Source: an uncultured Olsenella sp. (GTDB lineage: Bacteria; Actinomycetota; Coriobacteriia; Coriobacteriales; Atopobiaceae). From it: a stretch of DNA of 64,000 nt. The DNA lies in assembly GCA_900316105.1 (NCBI GenBank), contig ONBR01000001.1, positions 88,228 through 152,227 of the forward strand. The letters run 5' to 3'. Of this stretch, positions 53,702-61,743 are shown piece after piece. The notes beneath the pieces were generated by a model. It was not told the origin of the DNA. It searched no databases and worked only from the letters and a program-made list of their open reading frames with translations. The position numbers and the translations under genes were made by a program. Every line of letters begins with the position of its first letter. The stretch's first letter is position 1.

Positions 53702-53729
53702 TGGAAGAAGCCTTTTTTGCCGACCGCCC

Positions 53730-54770
53730 CTATTTCTTGTAGGACGAGTGCGGCCGTGCGTCCTCGGGCCTCAACTCAGCGCGGCAGCGAATCATCTGTG
53801 CCGCGATGGAGATGGCAATCTCTGCGGGTGTAACTGCCAGGATGTCCTCGCCGATGGGTAGGTGCAGGCCGTTCGCCCAGTCCTCGTCGATTCCCCGCTT
53901 GATCAGCTCACTGCGGGCAAAGGCGGCCTTGGTCCTGCTGCCGATGCAGCCCACATATGCAGGTAGCTCCCTGCCCAGCTGCTCCAGGACGTCGATATCC
54001 GCCGCATGCCCATGGGTCGTCACGACGGCATAGTCGCGACGGGTGACGGTCACGTGGTCGTAGATGTGCTGAAAGTCGCCACAGACCACGCGCTCGGCCT
54101 GGGGGAAGCTCTCCTTGGTGCACAGGCCCTCGCGGTCGTCGTAGACCACCACGCGGAAGCCGATGTAGGCCAAGACAGGACAGAGGGCCTGGCCCACGTG
54201 ACCAGCGCCAAAGATGAAGGCGATGGGCTGGGGGCCAATGGGCTCGGCATAGTGGCATCCGTCCTCGCTCCACAGGGGAAGCTCCGTGGTGGCACGGGGG
54301 TCACCAGCGGGCATCTGGTCGACGGGCGTCAGGCTCAGGACGGGATGGGCCTCGTCGGTCCAGTCCTCGTCCAGGGTAAAGAACTCGCCCTTGTCCATAC
54401 GGTCCAGGAGCTCGCGCAGGAGAGGCGCCTCCACGGCGGGATCGCCCGAAAGACGGACGCTCACCAGGGCGTCACCACCACAGGCCATGCCCGTCTTTGC
54501 GTGGGTCAGCCACTCCAAAGAGTTCTCGCCCGTGCCATCGAGCAGGGAGCGGCAACGGTCCTGCGCCATCTGCTCCACACGGCCGCCGCCTATGGTGCCC
54601 AGCCAGCTGCCATCCGAGAGCAGGGCCATGCGAGCTCCCGCGTCACGAGGCATGGAACGCCTTGTGGCCAGGATGCTGGCCAGGGCAAAGGGCCTGCCAG
54701 CCTCAAGCTCCGCGAGCAAGCTGCCCACGAAGTCCTTGTCGCGCATAGTACCGCCGGAATCTTCCATCAT
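53730..54770 (-). CDS. xdhC: XdhC/CoxI-family molybdenum hydroxylase maturation factor
   Basis: The 346-residue protein has the two XdhC parts: an N-terminal domain with ILATRRSMPRDAGARMAL and GTIGGGRVE, and a C-terminal Rossmann-type domain from about residue 185 (AFIFGAGHVGQALCPVLA, AYVGCIGSRTKAAFAR). XdhC binds sulfurated molybdenum cofactor and inserts it into xanthine dehydrogenase-like enzymes. I start at the second ATG (54770), which has GGAGG 8 bases upstream. The hydroxylase structural genes are not in the window; the neighbours yqeB and yqeC belong to the same system. Confidence 0.94.
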   Translation of the reverse strand: MMEDSGGTMRDKDFVGSLLAELEAGRPFALASILATRRSMPRDAGARMALLSDGSWLGTIGGGRVEQMAQDRCRSLLDGTGENSLEWLTHAKTGMACGGDALVSVRLSGDPAVEAPLLRELLDRMDKGEFFTLDEDWTDEAHPVLSLTPVDQMPAGDPRATTELPLWSEDGCHYAEPIGPQPIAFIFGAGHVGQALCPVLAYIGFRVVVYDDREGLCTKESFPQAERVVCGDFQHIYDHVTVTRRDYAVVTTHGHAADIDVLEQLGRELPAYVGCIGSRTKAAFARSELIKRGIDEDWANGLHLPIGEDILAVTPAEIAISIAAQMIRCRAELRPEDARPHSSYKK

Positions 54771-54857
54771 GAGAATCACCTCCGCTGGCCGCCCTGCCCA
54801 AGGCAGGAATCAGCCAGGCCTTTTGTGCCTATCCTCGTCTGATCAAACTGGCTGCGA

Positions 54858-55664
54858 CTAGCCTTGCAGCCTACCCGTAAAGTGCAGCAGGGCCTCCAGG
54901 ACGCCACCGCCAATGGCACGTGCCTTGTCCGAGCAAGAGAAGCAGTGGCCCCTCTTGCAGCGTGGGTCGATGTCGCCTGACTTCATGCCCTTGGTCACGG
55001 GCACGCCTTCCTGCAGGAGGCCGCGCAGGACGCCGTCGATGGTGGCTGGCAGGTCAACGCCGTTGACTCGAGCCACCAGATCTCCCGCCTTCACCGTGTC
55101 GCCAATCTGGGCAACGGGCTCAAAGAGGCCGTCCACGGGGGCACGGAGAACGCGGTCCGCAGCGTGGCCGCCGATGTTTCCGGGGATGCCCGTATTGGGG
55201 ATGGGCGAGCCATCATAGATAACGCGGCCCAGGTAGTGGCCACGCTTGGTCTCGATGGCCGCGTGGCAATCGGCATTTGAGTCGGTGCCCGCATGGAAGC
55301 CGGGGCCGACGCCGATGACCACGGGAGCCATGTCCTTGGTAGTGCCCAGGTTCTTCTTTGCGATGATGGCGTCCACCAGGACCTCGGGCTTGAACTGACC
55401 GATGGTGGCTCCCTCAGGGTCGACCAAAACGGCAATATTGCCCTCGGCCATGAAATCGCGAGCTTCCTCGACGGACTGGCAGAGTTTGGCTGTGATGCCC
55501 TCCACCTGGGCCTCGTCCAAACGGATGGCCTCGCTGAAGGCCACCGTGCGACGAACGGCCGTGGGGATGGCCACGTCCAGCATGGCAATGTCCGCGCCAG
55601 CGCGATGCAGCCTGACGGCAATGCCCGTCGCCAAGTCTCCGGCTCCCCTGATCACCACTAGCAT
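54858..55664 (-). CDS. yqeB: YqeB, selenium-dependent molybdenum hydroxylase accessory protein
   Basis: The 268-residue protein starts with a nucleotide-binding motif VVIRGAGDLATGIAVRL and ends with RCKRGHCFSCSDKARAIGGG. This EF2563/YqeB family co-occurs with selD, yqeC and molybdenum hydroxylases that carry labile selenium, and the protein is thought to help install selenium or cofactor. The ATG at 55664 has GGAGG 7 bases upstream; a GTG two codons earlier is less likely. It is divergent from yqeC. Confidence 0.93.
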   Translation of the reverse strand: MLVVIRGAGDLATGIAVRLHRAGADIAMLDVAIPTAVRRTVAFSEAIRLDEAQVEGITAKLCQSVEEARDFMAEGNIAVLVDPEGATIGQFKPEVLVDAIIAKKNLGTTKDMAPVVIGVGPGFHAGTDSNADCHAAIETKRGHYLGRVIYDGSPIPNTGIPGNIGGHAADRVLRAPVDGLFEPVAQIGDTVKAGDLVARVNGVDLPATIDGVLRGLLQEGVPVTKGMKSGDIDPRCKRGHCFSCSDKARAIGGGVLEALLHFTGRLQG

Positions 55665-55738
55665 GTCCACCCCTCCAAAACGCGTCTACGCGGGCAAGAC
55701 GACCTCTTGCCCGCTCGGCTCTTCGTCGTTCTATCTTT

Positions 55739-55780
55739 TTGACTATAACGTTGTAATCTGTGTGTAACTATACAAGTCAA
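55739..55780. promoter_or_regulatory. Dyad in the yqeB-yqeC divergent promoter region
   Basis: TTGACTATA (55739-55747) and TATACAAGTCAA (55769-55780) form an imperfect inverted repeat about 40 bases across, centred near 55759. TTGACT on each strand is a -35-like hexamer, so the dyad may be an operator or overlapping divergent -35 boxes. GTTGTAATC and GTGTAAC repeats lie between. Confidence 0.45.
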
Positions 55781-55796
55781 TTTGTTAGGTTACCAA

Positions 55797-56516
55797 ATGA
55801 AATTTTATGAATCCCTGCGAGCGGTGCCTGGCATTACGTCTGTGGTGGGAAGCGGGGGAAAGAGCAGCCTGCTGGAACTGCTAGGCCACGAGCTAGTGGA
55901 GGATGGGGCCACCGTAGCCCTGGCCACAAGCACGCACTTTCTACCCTTTGGGGATATGACCCGCCTGGATGGGTCTGACCTCAATGCCCTTGGGGGGATT
56001 TTGGGTCGCGACCGTATGGTCTGCGTGGGCTCGCCTTCCTGCGAAAGAACGCCCCAGGGACAGGTCAAGCTGGGCCCTCCCAGCTGCGGATTCGGCGAGC
56101 TTGCTGGTATTGCGGACTATGTGTTGGTAGAGGCGGACGGGTCGAAGCGACTGCCGCTCAAGGCCCATGCGAGCTGGGAGCCCGTCATTCCCGAGGGGAA
56201 CGGGCAGACGGTTCTGGTCCTGGGAGCCTCGGGCTTTGGACACCCCGTGGAAGAGGTGGTCCACAGGTCGGACCTTCTCTGCCAGCGGCTTGGCTGTGGG
56301 CTGGAGGATGCGGCGACGCCCGAGCTCATAGCGCGGGAGCTTGCCTTCGAGTGGAGGGAGGGTCTCTTGACATTCGACCGAGTGCTGGTAAACCAGGTGG
56401 ACGAGGCCGGGGGTCCTACAGCCGATGCGACACGGACTCTGGCTGGCGCGCTCGCGAGACTGGACATCGACTGCCCCGTCGTCGCAGGCTCCCTTGGACA
56501 AGGCGTCTGCTGGTAG
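55797..56516 (+). CDS. yqeC: YqeC, selenium-dependent hydroxylase accessory protein
   Basis: The 239-residue protein starts MKFYESLRAVPGITSVVGSG, with a P-loop-type nucleotide-binding motif VVGSGGKSSLLELLGHELV. It then shows DYVLVEADGSKRLPLKAHA and GASGFGHPVEEVVHRSDL, as in the YqeC family found only in genomes with selenium-dependent molybdenum hydroxylases. Its exact reaction is unknown. It is divergent from yqeB and xdhC. The Shine-Dalgarno is weak (AGG), and an alternative start lies 15 bases upstream. Confidence 0.9.
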   Translation: MKFYESLRAVPGITSVVGSGGKSSLLELLGHELVEDGATVALATSTHFLPFGDMTRLDGSDLNALGGILGRDRMVCVGSPSCERTPQGQVKLGPPSCGFGELAGIADYVLVEADGSKRLPLKAHASWEPVIPEGNGQTVLVLGASGFGHPVEEVVHRSDLLCQRLGCGLEDAATPELIARELAFEWREGLLTFDRVLVNQVDEAGGPTADATRTLAGALARLDIDCPVVAGSLGQGVCW

Positions 56517-56609
56517 AGGGCTGCTCGCGGATGGGCGCCGACCGCAAGAGACATCACGCACAAAATATCGGCAAACGCCTCACTTGGGAAAAATCATCCG
56601 TTTATGGCA

Positions 56610-56649
56610 ATTCGGGCACACTCGCCAAAATGCGCGAGTGTGCCCGAAT
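56610..56649. repeat. Perfect 16-bp inverted repeat
   Basis: ATTCGGGCACACTCGC (56610-56625) and its exact complement (56634-56649) flank CAAAATGC. GAAAT/CGGGCA-like blocks recur further right. The 220-base gap 56517-56736 between yqeC and a lipoprotein gene shows no gene. There is no T-tract for termination. Confidence 0.8.
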
Positions 56650-56736
56650 CCGTGATATTTCTCTTCTTGCCCGAAATAGGCCCTCTGGCGCAATTTCGCG
56701 TGCGTTATTTGGCGACCGACCTATGGCCGCCTGCGC

Positions 56737-57627
56737 CTACTGCTGGGTAGTCAGGGTCGTGGCATCAGCGCTTCCCGCGTCAATGGCAGATGCTGCCACA
56801 TCATCGGGCACCTTGGCGGAGGCCTCGTCGACCTTGCCATAGTCGGAGAAGGTGAAGTCCATCTTGTAGTCTGCCTTCGCGGCACCGCCCTGCAGGGTGA
56901 GCGACATGTCGTCAACCTTCATGCTCACCAGCTTGCAGTCCTTGTCGAAGTTCAGGGTCATCTTGGTATCGGCAACCATCTTCTTCAGTTCCTTCTCGTC
57001 CACCACTCCAGACGTATTCTTGAGCATCTGGCTGAAAGTTGACTCCCCCTCTTCAGAGCTCATTATGTCAGCGAAGGCAACCGTAACCTTGTAGCCGTCA
57101 TCAGTCGTCTGGAAGTCGGCGTTCTTTAGTGCATCGTCGCTGAGCTCGATGTCCCCCTGCCAGGAAGAATCTGACTTGGCAGAAGTCGTCTTTACCCAGC
57201 TGCCCGTGCTGGGATCCTTGACGTAGATAACGGCCTGATCACCACTCGCGTCCGTGTACATCTCCGTGTCCTGGGATATGGTCTGTCCCTGATAGGTCAT
57301 CTCCATGGTTATGTTTGCGTGAGAGAAGTCGCCTGCCCAATCCATGTCCATACTTTCGGTGAGGGGCATTTCGACGGTGTTGCCCTGGGCGTCGCCGCCC
57401 GACATCTTGACGTCCATGGTGCCGGACAACTTGTAGTTTTCCTGCTTCTGGTCCTTGTACTGCTTGTAGACCTCTTCTGCGGTCTTGGGCGTGTTGTCAA
57501 CCGCAGGCGCGACGGCATCGCCCGCAGAGCCCTGGCCCTGGCAACCCGTCAGCGTAAAGGCAAGGGTGAGGCCCATCGCCAGGCCGAGCAGCTTCCTGCC
57601 TACAGACCAGTTCTTTTCCTTGTTCAT
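56737..57627 (-). CDS. Lipoprotein, DUF6612-like
   Basis: The 296-residue product has a lipoprotein signal peptide with a lipobox LTGC (Cys at about 29). The extracellular part has repeated beta-type segments (KLSGTMDVKMSGG, ITMEMTYQGQTISQDTEMYT, MTLNFDKDCKLVSMKVDDMS) typical of DUF6612 lipoproteins, which are related to LolA-like folds. Function is unknown. The ATG follows GGGGAGGAAG. The neighbour ridA lies upstream on the same strand, with a terminator between them, so this gene probably has its own promoter. Confidence 0.82.
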   Translation of the reverse strand: MNKEKNWSVGRKLLGLAMGLTLAFTLTGCQGQGSAGDAVAPAVDNTPKTAEEVYKQYKDQKQENYKLSGTMDVKMSGGDAQGNTVEMPLTESMDMDWAGDFSHANITMEMTYQGQTISQDTEMYTDASGDQAVIYVKDPSTGSWVKTTSAKSDSSWQGDIELSDDALKNADFQTTDDGYKVTVAFADIMSSEEGESTFSQMLKNTSGVVDEKELKKMVADTKMTLNFDKDCKLVSMKVDDMSLTLQGGAAKADYKMDFTFSDYGKVDEASAKVPDDVAASAIDAGSADATTLTTQQ

Positions 57628-57753
57628 GCTTCCTCCCCATGCTTACGAGAACTTGAAAACGCTACAAACAGATTATCACTCGCAGAATCTCGAATCTGTT
57701 GCACAACAAAGCTGGCCGCGAGGACTCAGCTGCATGCCGTCTTGACGAGCCGA

Positions 57754-57788
57754 CAAAAAATAGGCGCCCCCTCGGAAGGGAGCGCCCT
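57754..57788 (-). terminator. Rho-independent terminator after ridA
   Basis: On the minus strand GGGCGCTCCC and GGGGGCGCC form a stem with a short TTCCGA loop followed by TATTTTTTG, about 22 bases beyond the ridA stop. Confidence 0.9.
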
Positions 57789-57809
57789 AAAAAACGCTAT
57801 GTTCGAGGA

Positions 57810-58199
57810 CTAGTCCTTGTAGGCGATGGCCTTGATCTCGACCTTGGCCTTGGGAGAAGGCAGGGCGGCAACCTGGAAGGCGGCACGTGCAGGGTAGGGG
57901 GCAGTGAAGAACTCGGCGTAGACCTCGTTCATGGCCTTGAAGTCGGCGATGTCGGTCAGGAGGACCTCGGTCTCGGAGACGTCAGCCATGGAGGCGCCGG
58001 CGGCCTCGAGGATGTTCTTGACGTTGGTCAGGCTCTGGCGGGTCTGCTCGGCAACGTCGTCAGAGGGATAGTCGCCGGTCTCGGGATTGATGCCCAGCTG
58101 GCCGGACACGTGGATGGAGGTGCCGGTGGCGACGGTGCCTGCGGAGTAGGGGCCGAGGGCTGCGGGTGCCTTGTCAGTCTTGATTGCGGAGATAGCCAT
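57810..58199 (-). CDS. ridA: RidA-family 2-iminobutanoate/2-iminopropanoate deaminase
   Basis: The 129-residue protein is a full RidA: IHVSGQLGINPETG, VKNILEAAGASMADVSETEV, the Arg of PARAAFQVAALP, and the C-terminal KVEIKAIAY. RidA hydrolyses reactive enamine/imine intermediates formed by PLP enzymes, including those of ureide or diamine catabolism. It stands next to a hydantoinase. A GGAAAACC-type Shine-Dalgarno precedes the start. Confidence 0.96.
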   Translation of the reverse strand: MAISAIKTDKAPAALGPYSAGTVATGTSIHVSGQLGINPETGDYPSDDVAEQTRQSLTNVKNILEAAGASMADVSETEVLLTDIADFKAMNEVYAEFFTAPYPARAAFQVAALPSPKAKVEIKAIAYKD

Positions 58200-58294
58200 G
58201 GTGGTTTTCCTTTCTTCGTTCTTGTCTTATGTACAGGCGGGAGACGGTCGCCTTCCCGCCGTGGTACCAGCTTCGAGCCACTTGGGAGGCCACC

Positions 58295-58313
58295 CCCAAA
58301 GTGGCGCTTTGGG
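58295..58313 (-). other. Hairpin after the hydantoinase gene
   Basis: CCCAAAG and CTTTGGG form a 7-bp stem with a 5-base loop, 3 bases beyond the hydantoinase stop on the minus strand; GCCACTT/AAGTGGC provides an alternative fold. No T-tract follows. Confidence 0.5.
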
Positions 58314-58315
58314 AT

Positions 58316-59674
58316 CTAGCGCTTCACGTACTGGCCAGGCTTGGCGCCAGTGGGCTCGCCGTCCTTCGCGGCCAGAACACCGTTCACGTAGACCAGGTGC
58401 GCGCTACCCTTGCAGTGGAACCCCTCGTAGGTCGTGTAGTCTACGTTCTGGTGCTGAGTGGCCGCATTGATGGTCCACTCCGACTGGGGGTCCCAGACGC
58501 AGATGTCGGCGTCGGAGCCCACGGCAAGGATGCCCTTGCGGGGGAACATGTCAAAGACACGCGCCTGGTTCTCGGACAGGAGCTTGAGGAGCTCGTGTGG
58601 GCCCAGGGTGTCGGCAAAGCTCGTGGCCATGAGGGCGGGACGATGCTCGATGCCAGGACCGCCGTTGGGAATCTTTCGGAAGTCGCCGATGCCGCGGTCC
58701 TTCTGGCCCTTGAGGTTGAAGGAGCAGTGGTCGGTGGACACGGTGTCGACCTCCCCGTGAATGATGGCCTCACGCAGCGCCGTGCGGTCGGCAGCCTTGC
58801 GCAGGGGCGGGCTCATCACGTACTTGGCGCCCCCAAAGCCAGGCTCCAGATAGCAGGTCTCGTCCAGGAGCAGATACTGGGGGCAGGTCTCGACAAAGAT
58901 GTTCTTTTGCCCGCGGGCCTTTGCGGCACGAATGACCTCCAGGCCCAGCTTGGTCGAGAGGTGCACCACGTTCACGCGAGCGTCGCCTGCAAGGTGAGCA
59001 ATCATCAGCAGACGGTCGATGGCCTCGGCCTCGCAAACATCGGGCCTGCTCATGGGGTGTCCCTCCGGACCGGTAATACCAGCCTCAAAGACACGCTTCT
59101 GCAGGGCGTTGACCAGGGTACCGTTCTCGCAGTGGACGCAGAGGGTACCGCCCAGGGGCTTCAGCGCCTCCAGCACCTCCAGGGTCTGGGCATCGTCCAG
59201 GCGCAGGTGGTCATAGGCAAAGTAGGTCTTGAAGGAGGATACGCCGGCCTCGCGGATGCCAGGCAGGTCGGCCTTGGTTTGCTCGTTCCAGTCGGCAATG
59301 GCCATGTGGAAGGCGTAGTTGGCCGTGCAGGTGCCATCGGCGCGCTTGTGCCACTCGTCTAGGGCCTGGGGCATGGTCATGCCCTTGTCCTGCGTGGCGT
59401 AGTCCACGATCGTCGTGGTGCCACCGCATGCGGCGGCACGGGTGCCGGTCTCGAAGGAATCGGCAGTCCAATCCATGCCCGTCCAGCACTGCATGTGGGT
59501 GTGGGCGTCGATGAAGCCGGGGAAGACCCAGCAGCCGGCGGCGTCTACCAGCTCGTCCTCGGGCTTTTCTGCATAGGATCCGCCCACCTGGGCGATCTTT
59601 CCCCCGTCCAGCACCAGGTCTCCCTTTGCGAGGCCGTCTGGCAAGACGAGCGAACCATTGCGAATGACGATCAT
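58316..59674 (-). CDS. hydA: Dihydropyrimidinase / D-hydantoinase
   Basis: The 452-residue amidohydrolase-superfamily enzyme shows the metal site: HTHMQC (HxH), the carboxylated-Lys region SSFKTYFAYD, VHCENG, NVVHLSTKLG and STDHCSFNLKG (Asp). It opens cyclic amides such as hydantoin or dihydropyrimidine. In purine/selenium clusters of E. coli and Clostridia the corresponding gene (ygeZ/hyuA) lies with ygeW, ygeY and carbamate kinase, as here. It starts 5 bases after the ModE-MocA fusion, so they are co-transcribed. Confidence 0.95.
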   Translation of the reverse strand: MIVIRNGSLVLPDGLAKGDLVLDGGKIAQVGGSYAEKPEDELVDAAGCWVFPGFIDAHTHMQCWTGMDWTADSFETGTRAAACGGTTTIVDYATQDKGMTMPQALDEWHKRADGTCTANYAFHMAIADWNEQTKADLPGIREAGVSSFKTYFAYDHLRLDDAQTLEVLEALKPLGGTLCVHCENGTLVNALQKRVFEAGITGPEGHPMSRPDVCEAEAIDRLLMIAHLAGDARVNVVHLSTKLGLEVIRAAKARGQKNIFVETCPQYLLLDETCYLEPGFGGAKYVMSPPLRKAADRTALREAIIHGEVDTVSTDHCSFNLKGQKDRGIGDFRKIPNGGPGIEHRPALMATSFADTLGPHELLKLLSENQARVFDMFPRKGILAVGSDADICVWDPQSEWTINAATQHQNVDYTTYEGFHCKGSAHLVYVNGVLAAKDGEPTGAKPGQYVKR

Positions 59675-59679
59675 ATCTA

Positions 59680-60630
59680 TCAGCCCCTTTCTCTGGGAAG
59701 AAGATCCTTGATCTGGTCGAGCTCCTCGGGCGTGTCCACGTCCGTGAGCTCGTATTCTGCCTGGGCCTCTACCAGTCGCACGCGAGCCTTGAGCTCGGGA
59801 CGCTGGCGCAGGAGGATAGAGCCACCCTGGTCGCCCTCGACCGCGGCAAGGCCGTCCAGGAGGTCGGCGGGAAAGCCAATGGGACTCGAGGGACTGCCCT
59901 GCCAGGCAAGCCTCACGATATCCCGAGGATGCAGGATCATCTGACGGACAAGTTCCCTGAGGCTCTCCTCGCTCACCAGTGGTTGGTCGCCCTGGACAAA
60001 GAGGCAGCCGGGAAGCCTGCGCCCCTCAGACCGCAGGGCGGCAAGACCGTCTTGCATGCTCTGGGACTGGAGCGGTCCCTCGTGAAGCGTGACCTCGAAG
60101 CCCATTTGGCGGGCCAGGTCCGCCAGCTCGGGCCAGCGCGTGGACACCACGACGTCCAGGACGTCTGTGGGCAGGGCCTCCAGGGTATAGGCCAGGAGGG
60201 GCTTTCCGTCCACGGGCTCCAGGAGCTTCTGACGGCCAAAGCGACGGGCCTCCCCCGAGGCCATGACCACGCAGCCCAGGCGGGGCTGACCCAGGACGCC
60301 GGCGAAGGCGGAGGCAAAGAGCTCGCCCGAAACCTCCTGCACCTCACGCTCCCAGGCGTCATAGCGTGCCAGGAGCTCCTGGGCCTCACTGGTCAGCTGC
60401 GACCCTCCCCCGCCGACACCGCCAATGCGGCGCTCGACGAGTTTGAAACCGAAGGAGCGCTCCGCGGTCTTCACCAGACGGAGCGCCTTCGTATAGGCCA
60501 TGCTCATCTGCGCTGCCGCGGCAGAGAGGCTTCCTGTTGTACTGACGCGCTTAAGCAGCTCGCGAGGTCCCGGACCAAAGACTCGCCCCTCTTCGTCGTC
60601 GCGAAGCCTAAGGTCAATCTCTGGTCTCAT
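59680..60630 (-). CDS. mocA: ModE-type DNA-binding domain fused to MocA-like Mo-cofactor cytidylyltransferase
   Basis: The 316-residue protein joins an N-terminal ModE-type winged helix (about 1-100; STTGSLSAAAAQMSMAYTKA, RRIGGVGGGGSQLT) to a MobA/MocA nucleotidyltransferase from about 115 (VMASGEARRFGRQKLL, VQGDQPLVSEESL, PIGFPADLLDGL, LTDVDTPEEL). MocA attaches CMP to molybdopterin for hydroxylases of the xanthine dehydrogenase type. The fused domain could link cofactor status to control of these genes. The ATG follows GGGAGG. It lies between carbamate kinase and hydantoinase. Confidence 0.93.
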   Translation of the reverse strand: MRPEIDLRLRDDEEGRVFGPGPRELLKRVSTTGSLSAAAAQMSMAYTKALRLVKTAERSFGFKLVERRIGGVGGGGSQLTSEAQELLARYDAWEREVQEVSGELFASAFAGVLGQPRLGCVVMASGEARRFGRQKLLEPVDGKPLLAYTLEALPTDVLDVVVSTRWPELADLARQMGFEVTLHEGPLQSQSMQDGLAALRSEGRRLPGCLFVQGDQPLVSEESLRELVRQMILHPRDIVRLAWQGSPSSPIGFPADLLDGLAAVEGDQGGSILLRQRPELKARVRLVEAQAEYELTDVDTPEELDQIKDLLPRERG

Positions 60631-60657
60631 GGAACCTCCCGAATGCTCTTTCGCTAG

Positions 60658-61599
60658 CTATGCGTGTACCCTCGTGCCCGTCTTGCCCTGGATGCCGTCG
60701 GAGGCAAGCTCGAGCTTCGTGATCAGCGACTCACGGCCAGGACCGGACTGGGCGAACTGCAGGGCAGCCTCGACCTTGGGCAGCATCGAGCCAGGTGCGA
60801 ACTCGCCCTCCTCGATGTACTTCGCAGCAGTCTCGGGCGTAAGCTCGTCGAGATCCTTCTGGTCGGGCTTTCCAAAGTGTACCGCGACCTTCTCGACTGC
60901 GGTCAGGATGACCAGGGCGTCCGCGTCCAGCTGCTCGGCAAGACGTGCTGCCGCGAAGTCCTTGTCGATGACAGCTGCGGCGCCCTTGAGGTGGTTGCCC
61001 TCGGTGGGATAGACGGGGATGCCACCGCCACCGCAGGCGATGACCACATGGTTGGTGGCAACGAGGGAGCGGATGGTGTCAATCTCGACGATGCCCTGGG
61101 GCTTGGGGCTGGCGACGACACGCCTCCAGCCGCGACCGGCGTCCTCGACGACGCGGTAGTCGCGCTCCTTGACCAGCTTGTCGGCCTCCTCCTTGGTCAT
61201 GAAGGCACCGATGGGCTTGGTGGGATACTTGAAGGCGGGATCCTCGGGATCGACCTCGACCTGGGTCAGCACGGTTGCCGCGCCACGGTCGATGCCACGG
61301 TTGAGCATCTCCTCGCGCAGGGCGTTCTGCAGGTCGTAGCCAATGTAGCCCTGGCTCATTGCCACGCAGACGGAGAGCGGGCAGGGGATGTACTTCTCGG
61401 GATATGCCCTGGTCAGCTGGGTCATGGCCTCCTGGATCATGCCGACCTGGGGGCCATTGCCATGGGCGATGACGACGTCGTCACCCTCCTCGATCAGGTC
61501 AACGATTGCCTTTGCGGTGTTCTGCACCGCAGCCATCTGCTCGGGCAGGTTCTTGCCGAGGGCGTTACCTCCCAAGGCGATGACGATGCGCTTTCCCAT
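60658..61599 (-). CDS. arcC: Carbamate kinase
   Basis: The 313-residue protein starts MGKRIVIALGGNALGKNLPE; this ATG has AAAGGAG upstream, so an earlier frame is rejected. Family marks are VVIAHGNGPQVGMI, VVASPKPQGIVEIDTI, HVVIACGGGGIPV, DKDFAAARLAEQL and GSMLPKVEAA. It transfers phosphate from carbamoyl phosphate to ADP, making ATP, CO2 and ammonia. In this setting it probably completes a ureide or purine breakdown pathway (E. coli YqeA). It is followed by the ModE-MocA fusion with a gap of 27 bases. Confidence 0.96.
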   Translation of the reverse strand: MGKRIVIALGGNALGKNLPEQMAAVQNTAKAIVDLIEEGDDVVIAHGNGPQVGMIQEAMTQLTRAYPEKYIPCPLSVCVAMSQGYIGYDLQNALREEMLNRGIDRGAATVLTQVEVDPEDPAFKYPTKPIGAFMTKEEADKLVKERDYRVVEDAGRGWRRVVASPKPQGIVEIDTIRSLVATNHVVIACGGGGIPVYPTEGNHLKGAAAVIDKDFAAARLAEQLDADALVILTAVEKVAVHFGKPDQKDLDELTPETAAKYIEEGEFAPGSMLPKVEAALQFAQSGPGRESLITKLELASDGIQGKTGTRVHA

Positions 61600-61674
61600 G
61601 ATGTGTAACTCCTTTTTTTGCAACGACTACCTAGGGCCCGGTTTCCCGAGCCCGTGAGTCCATAAACGTACTTA

Positions 61675-61742
61675 TGAGTGGGACAGTTTCCTCAGGGGCG
61701 GCTGTCCCACTTTGGGACGCTCACCCCTGGGGTGTTTGTCAC
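61675..61742. repeat. Palindromic intergenic repeat, family A copy 4
   Basis: GAGTGGGACAGTTTCCTCAG and CCCCTGGGGTGTTTGTCAC flank GTCCC-N5-GGGAC. The left end is shifted compared with other copies. It lies between co-oriented ygeW and arcC, so it is transcribed inside a putative operon. Confidence 0.8.
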
Positions 61743-61743
61743 A

